Of a stretch of DNA of 17,007 bases, positions 13,160 through 17,007 are shown one piece after another; the first letter of the stretch is position 1, and every line of letters begins with the position of its first letter. The notes beneath the pieces were generated by a model that did no database searches, was not told where the DNA came from, and worked only from the letters and a program-made list of their open reading frames with translations. The stretch is taken from positions 1-17,007 of the forward strand of contig ONLC01000100.1 in NCBI GenBank assembly GCA_900318545.1. Reading direction: 5' to 3'. This DNA is from an uncultured Eubacteriales bacterium. Its GTDB lineage: Bacteria > Bacillota > Clostridia > Oscillospirales > Ruminococcaceae. A program made the position numbers and the translations under genes.

Positions 13160-13234
13160 TCTTGCTTTCCTGGACCCGATTGCCTTTTGAGTTTTTCCTT
13201 CATTCAATTGTAACCAAATGACACAAACGCTTAA

Positions 13235-13263
13235 TTGACAGTGGTCGGGTTGGGTGGTATAAT
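13235..13263 (+). promoter_or_regulatory. Perfect consensus promoter without an obvious gene
   Basis: TTGACA (13235-13240), exactly 17 bases, then TATAAT (13258-13263). It points rightward into a 220-bp stretch that ends at the tail of a convergent gene. The first downstream ATG is followed at once by a stop (ATG GAG TAG). Confidence 0.75.
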
Positions 13264-13446
13264 GGGGGAAACTATGGAGTAGCTGTCTTTGTATCTTGTG
13301 CAGATGTAGGTCTTTTCGCCCTCTTCATCAAAGGCTGCGGGCTTGGTTATCCTGATTATTATTAAGGCAATACTGAATATCCGATAACTGTTGCTGCGGT
13401 TGCAATTCCTGCGCCTATCAGAAAGCATATTTGAGCTTTAGCATAC
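13264..13446. other. Gene-poor stretch downstream of the orphan promoter
   Basis: No convincing gene on either strand. Two short protein-like pieces are visible on the minus strand: one ending LIGAGIATAATVIGYSVLP at about 13378-13430, resembling a hydrophobic helix, and one reading AAFDEEGEKTYICTRYKDSY at about 13275-13345. They are in different frames and have no clear start. They may be remains of a lost gene, or the plus strand may make a small RNA of up to ~200 nt. Confidence 0.35.
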
Positions 13447-13481
13447 AAAAAGGAGCTGTCCCCATAATGGAGATAGCTCCT
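13447..13481 (-). terminator. Terminator of the large repeat-protein gene
   Basis: On the minus strand, 10 bases after the stop, the hairpin AGGAGCT/AGCTCCT (13451-13457 and 13475-13481) continues inward with near-complete pairing and is followed by five T residues. On the plus strand it could also stop transcripts from the promoter at 13235. Confidence 0.7.
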
Positions 13482-13491
13482 CATTTTCAAC

Positions 13492-16400
13492 TCACTTTAC
13501 GTTTGCAAAGCTGTTTTTCCTGCTGCTTGAACGGCTTGATTTGTTATCGTTGTTTTTAACGATTTCTTTGTCTTCCGGTTTTTCAGCTTTAGTTTTCTTG
13601 ACCTTCTTTTCCTTGGGCTTCAGCTTGAACATTGAATCCATAAGCAGACGGCCGTCGTCCTTTTTAGCCATTCTTGTCAGCTGATCGCAGCTGTTTAAGC
13701 GGAGCATTTTGTTATACTCTTCCTTGCTGCTCATTGAATTTACAAGATTGTCAAACTCTTTATTCGTAAACTTTTTATCTGGATTTTTCTTTGCAAAGTT
13801 TGCAGAAATAATGACCCTGAATTCCTTATCAACATTTTCTGACTCGATCTGCTCCACTGTGTTTTCAAGCTGCTGTATTCCATTCTGAGCTTCCTTCAGT
13901 CTTGCATCAAGATCAACAGGTGCGTTTTCATCTATCTTCGCCTTTGCTATCGGCTCGGCATTGATGATATTATTATCAGCTTTATTTACGATGGGCTGAG
14001 CTTGTGCCTTCGGTTCATTGTGTACGATCTCGGGTTTGAAATTCGGGAACACCGCATTAAAAAGGCCCTCTCCGTTTTTCTGAACAGCGAGATCATACAG
14101 ATCCTTTTGGTTATATGCGGTTTTAAGTGCTGCAAATCCCGGCTCGTTTCCTAAATCCTGAACAAGCTTTGCAAAAGCCTCGTCATTATAGGATTTTCCA
14201 ACGTCCTTCTTTACATAATTAGCAGCAATAAGCACATTAAGCTCATCCTTGACCGAATTGAACGATGGGTACTGATTATACTTATAATTGCTCTTTCCTT
14301 TGATATAGTCAATGCTGTTATTGATCTTTACATTGGTCTCAACAGGAAGCTTCGTTTTCTCATCCATAAGAATATCATAGAGCTTGCTTCCGTCACCGTC
14401 CATAGATGCATAATACAGCTTTTCTCCGTTGAGATCATTCAGTCTGTAGAACTCACGGGGCATTGACTCGGTAAGGTTTTTAAAATCTCTGTTAGTGTAT
14501 GTGCGGTCAGGGTCGTTCTTTACATAGTTTACAGCTGCGATAACCTTGACAGGATCATATATGTCAAGGAACTGACAGGTCTTGGTATCATGATTCTTGC
14601 TGAAATATTCAAGCTCCGAACGTGCATTTTTTAGCTGCTCGTTAAGGTCAACAGGCTGCTTCATGTGCTCTTCGTAATCAGCCTGCACCTTGTCATATTT
14701 CTCACCCCAGAAATCATCATCATAGTTAAGCGGAGCTTTTGGCTCTTCAATTCCTGCCTGCTTGCGTTTGTTTTCCTCTTTCTCCAGCTTTTTGATGTCA
14801 TGCATCATCTGCTCTTCAAAATTCAGATCACTCTCATTATCATCGAAAGAATCATCAGAGTTATTGCTCTTTACGCTTTTGGCATCATTGTTTATCCTGT
14901 TAGTGTTTATTTCGGAGCCGTCGCTGAACACACTCTTGTTATCGTCAATGATGATATTATTATCATACTTTTTCATAATATCATCGATCTGACCGACCAT
15001 GCTCTGCTTTGCCTGATCTCCGACAACAGGCCCTGTGAACTGATCATTGTATTCTTCAATAAATGCACCGTCACGTTCCATATTCTGTCTGATCATTTCG
15101 ATATTTACTTCATTATCAAGATCAGCGAATCTTTCTGCTCCTATTGAGACGGTGGTATATTCATAGTATTTCTGCTTAAGCGGATTCATATCAATGCCTG
15201 CATCAAGATGTGTATTCAGAACTTTTATTAAGCTGTCAAGATCCTCAATGAAGCCTGTTTTGTATCCTCTCTGCTTATCGAGCCTATCGGCAGCTATGCA
15301 CAAGCGAGCGTAGTTATCCCCGGTAGTAAGCAGCTCTTTCAGCTCCTGTATCGTTCTTCCGCTGCGTTTCCATGCTTCGAGGTTTTCCTTTTTATTAAGG
15401 TCTTTTCCTGTCATGAACAGATTATCCAGATCATTCATAACAGACACAAACCTTTCAGAGGTTTCATTGTCAGTAATCCTTCCGAACAGCGATGCCAGCT
15501 CGCCGTTTGTAAGTCTGAGGGCAGCTTTCTCTGCATTGTTTATCTCTATCACACGTTTTTCAAGCTTGGGGTCATTCAGTTCTCTGAACACGTAGCGGTT
15601 AGCACTGAACGGATATGCCTCTCTCCATTTTTCAAGCTTTTCGGCATGAGCCTTGTCGATAGCACTCATATCAAGCTCATATTTTCTGTGAACCTCTTTC
15701 ACATGGTCGATATCAAGCTCGCTGATGTGCTTGTTCGCAAGCTCCAAAAAAGAGATAAGTGCATTTGCATGACCAGGTGCGGCTGCTGTGTCAGCCCTGT
15801 CGCAGGCTCTGAACAGCTCTCTTAGATCCTTCTCGTTATTGATAAGATCAAAGTATCTCTTCACCTTTGCGTGATGCTCTATCCAGTCTTCTCTTCTCCA
15901 TGAGTTTGCTTCTCTTGCACTTTTCAGAAGTGCATCCAATTTGTTGCCGACAGGTGAATTTTCATCTGTTGTATTATTTGAGCCGATACCGTACAGTGAG
16001 CCTTTGAGGTCATCAAGCTGAACTGACAGATCATTTATGCGTTCGTATTCTTCGGCTCTTTCTCTGTATATAAGGCTGTCAGTTCCGAGATCGTTCTTCT
16101 TGTTTTCGCCTGCTTCGTTGCTGGCTCTGTTGGCAAATGTCCACTGGTCAAAGTCAGTCCTCGGGTCTCTCTTGACATTTATAGCGTTCTCAACAACGGC
16201 TATCTCAGCCTCGGTCAGCTTGAGTATCTGCATAGCAGCATTATAACGTCTGCGCCCCATCCGTGTCTTGGAATCAGGCTGCCACTGGTCGTCATTAATG
16301 TCTGCTCCTGCGTCCTTTCTCTTTTGCTCGACGTATTTCCTCGCCTTGTCTCTTGCAGTAATAAGAGCATCAAGCTTCTGCCTTCTGGCATCAGCGAGAT

Positions 16401-17007
16401 TTTTTTGGTCGAGAGCTGTCTTCAAGGCTTCAACGCTCTTTTTGAGCTCATCATGCTCGGTAGATGAATGGCTGAACAACGAGCCCCTGTGCCTTGCGTT
16501 AAGGTCCTCATCAAGCGCATTCAGCGAATCGAGGAGCTTCTTGCTGCCGCTGAGGGCAGGGTCATAGTGTCTCGCAGTTCTCAGATGCTTTGCAGCATTT
16601 TCAAGCACCATCTCGTTTTCAAGATCTTTTGCTAAAACAAAAAGCTTTGCTGCACCGAAATATCTGTCCCGACCATGACTCGAATCAGGAGCAAAGGTCT
16701 GAGCGTGCTCGGCATCTTTCTGCTCCGCAGTGATGATATTCAGCTCTACCTCATCAGGGGTATTCATAGCATTCTGTATACCGATCTTTACCAGAATGTT
16801 ATTGTTATTCAAGGGCTTTTCGAGCTCGTCTATCTCAGCCTCTTCTTCATAATGATAGTCATCATCATGTCTCTTTTTTCTTCTGTATGCCCTTGCCTGC
16901 TTTAAGGCTTCTCTGATAGCGGCTCTCTTTTCGATAGGGTCTGCGAGAGGGTCGGGGTTTTCAAAGGCTTTTTTCAGTCTGTCCGCACTTTCAGAAAGTG
17001 CCTGATG
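13492..17007 (-). CDS. Very large charged repeat protein of unknown function (5' end outside window)
   Basis: At least 1,171 residues. The frame stays open to the right edge, so a TTG at 16810-16812 is not the start. I do not recognise the family. The protein is hydrophilic, rich in Lys, Glu, Asp and Asn, nearly free of Cys, and has no membrane segment in the visible part, which suggests a helical cytoplasmic or released protein. The edge region is basic and acidic by turns (RRKKRH, then DDDYHYEEE). Long helical stretches follow, including RDRYFGAAKLFVLAKDLENE and RMGRRRYNAAMQILKLTEAE. An acidic Asn/Ser/Asp linker lies at about 14815-14960 (NNSDDSFDDNESD). Three ~100-residue repeats come next (14655-13621). 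The tail is Lys/Ser-rich (KKVKKTKAEK, SSRSSSRKNS). A host-directed effector, scaffold or surface-released protein are all possible. No enzyme motif was seen. Confidence 0.8.
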   Translation of the reverse strand, partial: HQALSESADRLKKAFENPDPLADPIEKRAAIREALKQARAYRRKKRHDDDYHYEEEAEIDELEKPLNNNNILVKIGIQNAMNTPDEVELNIITAEQKDAEHAQTFAPDSSHGRDRYFGAAKLFVLAKDLENEMVLENAAKHLRTARHYDPALSGSKKLLDSLNALDEDLNARHRGSLFSHSSTEHDELKKSVEALKTALDQKNLADARRQKLDALITARDKARKYVEQKRKDAGADINDDQWQPDSKTRMGRRRYNAAMQILKLTEAEIAVVENAINVKRDPRTDFDQWTFANRASNEAGENKKNDLGTDSLIYRERAEEYERINDLSVQLDDLKGSLYGIGSNNTTDENSPVGNKLDALLKSAREANSWRREDWIEHHAKVKRYFDLINNEKDLRELFRACDRADTAAAPGHANALISFLELANKHISELDIDHVKEVHRKYELDMSAIDKAHAEKLEKWREAYPFSANRYVFRELNDPKLEKRVIEINNAEKAALRLTNGELASLFGRITDNETSERFVSVMNDLDNLFMTGKDLNKKENLEAWKRSGRTIQELKELLTTGDNYARLCIAADRLDKQRGYKTGFIEDLDSLIKVLNTHLDAGIDMNPLKQKYYEYTTVSIGAERFADLDNEVNIEMIRQNMERDGAFIEEYNDQFTGPVVGDQAKQSMVGQIDDIMKKYDNNIIIDDNKSVFSDGSEINTNRINNDAKSVKSNNSDDSFDDNESDLNFEEQMMHDIKKLEKEENKRKQAGIEEPKAPLNYDDDFWGEKYDKVQADYEEHMKQPVDLNEQLKNARSELEYFSKNHDTKTCQFLDIYDPVKVIAAVNYVKNDPDRTYTNRDFKNLTESMPREFYRLNDLNGEKLYYASMDGDGSKLYDILMDEKTKLPVETNVKINNSIDYIKGKSNYKYNQYPSFNSVKDELNVLIAANYVKKDVGKSYNDEAFAKLVQDLGNEPGFAALKTAYNQKDLYDLAVQKNGEGLFNAVFPNFKPEIVHNEPKAQAQPIVNKADNNIINAEPIAKAKIDENAPVDLDARLKEAQNGIQQLENTVEQIESENVDKEFRVIISANFAKKNPDKKFTNKEFDNLVNSMSSKEEYNKMLRLNSCDQLTRMAKKDDGRLLMDSMFKLKPKEKKVKKTKAEKPEDKEIVKNNDNKSSRSSSRKNSFANVK
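13621..14655 (-). repeat. Three ~100-residue protein repeats in the large protein
   Basis: Unit A covers 14655-14347 and unit B 14346-14038, each exactly 103 codons and directly adjacent. Unit C covers 13920-13621 after a 39-codon linker. Each begins PV[DE] (PVDLNEQLKNA, PVETNVKINNS, PVDLDARLKEA) and contains a matching core: VIAAVNYVKNDPDRTYTNRD, VLIAANYVKKDVGKSYNDEA, VIISANFAKKNPDKKFTNKE. After the core come F-x-x-L and a late DG or NG turn. Identity is modest outside the core, so the duplication is old at protein level. Confidence 0.8.

Noticed and set aside
13231..13428. 65-codon minus-strand open frame
   Set aside because: One short segment looks protein-like, but the first third is out of frame with the better hydrophobic peptide there. 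No start signal was seen, so it is described only as possible gene debris.
14665..15147. 160-codon plus-strand hydrophobic open frame within the giant gene
   Set aside because: Antisense to acidic Asn/Asp codons (GAT, AAT, GAA), which read as Ile/Val/Phe on the other strand. The hydrophobicity is an artefact.
13492..16812. Treating the large repeat-protein gene as starting at the TTG at 16812
   Set aside because: The frame remains open and protein-like for 65 further codons to the window edge, so the true start is outside.
1..17007. CRISPR array, tRNA, rRNA, transposase, phage or toxin-antitoxin genes
   Set aside because: No regularly spaced repeats, cloverleaf, ribosomal RNA segments or recognisable mobile-element proteins were found by eye on either strand.

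Overview
The window looks like chromosome from a gut-type Firmicute, most likely Oscillospiraceae/Ruminococcus. This is inferred, not proven. The clues are moderate base composition, strong GGAGG ribosome binding sites, near-consensus vegetative promoters (TTGACA-N17-TATAAT, often with a TG extension), an NPxTG-type wall-anchor tail and GC-rich hairpin-forming repeats between genes. No phage, IS element, CRISPR array, tRNA or rRNA was seen.

Layout. (1) 1-1370, minus strand: the start of a membrane protein, probably an ABC permease, overlapping an SsuA/NMT1-type substrate-binding lipoprotein. A LysR regulator (1705-2631) is transcribed divergently, with a 400-bp control region between. (2) 2779-5724, plus strand: a TetR-controlled operon of tetR, an aldo/keto reductase, the leftover tail of a second aldo/keto reductase, and a multi-histidine DUF4405-type membrane protein. 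It has an excellent promoter, two matching operators and a strong terminator. (3) 5871-9370, minus strand: two overlapping ABC exporter genes. The downstream one is intact. The upstream one is a chimera in which the first ~100 residues of an AraC-family regulator are joined in frame to an exporter lacking its first two membrane helices. (4) 9408-11758, plus strand: a secreted, wall-anchored GH3 N-acetylglucosaminidase behind a promoter-terminator-promoter arrangement. (5) 11760-12475: a gene-poor stretch with a fragment of an FtsX-type permease, a 20-bp tandem duplication, a long inverted repeat, and the leader of a PnuC-family transporter gene (12476-13159). That leader ends in a complete terminator hairpin and looks like an attenuator or riboswitch. 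(6) 13160-13450: no convincing gene, but a perfect consensus promoter. (7) 13492-17007, minus strand: a very large, charged, cytoplasmic-looking protein of unknown function, continuing past the right edge, with three ~100-residue repeats near its C-terminus.

Two themes stand out. The region carries several apparent deletion scars: the AraC-ABC fusion, the reductase tail, the FtsX tail, and possibly the end of the DUF4405 gene. It also carries unexplained RNA-level signals: the pnuC leader, the short transcription unit before the GH3 gene, and the orphan promoter near 13250. The best candidates for something undescribed are the three-repeat giant protein, the pnuC leader and the in-frame AraC-ABC chimera.
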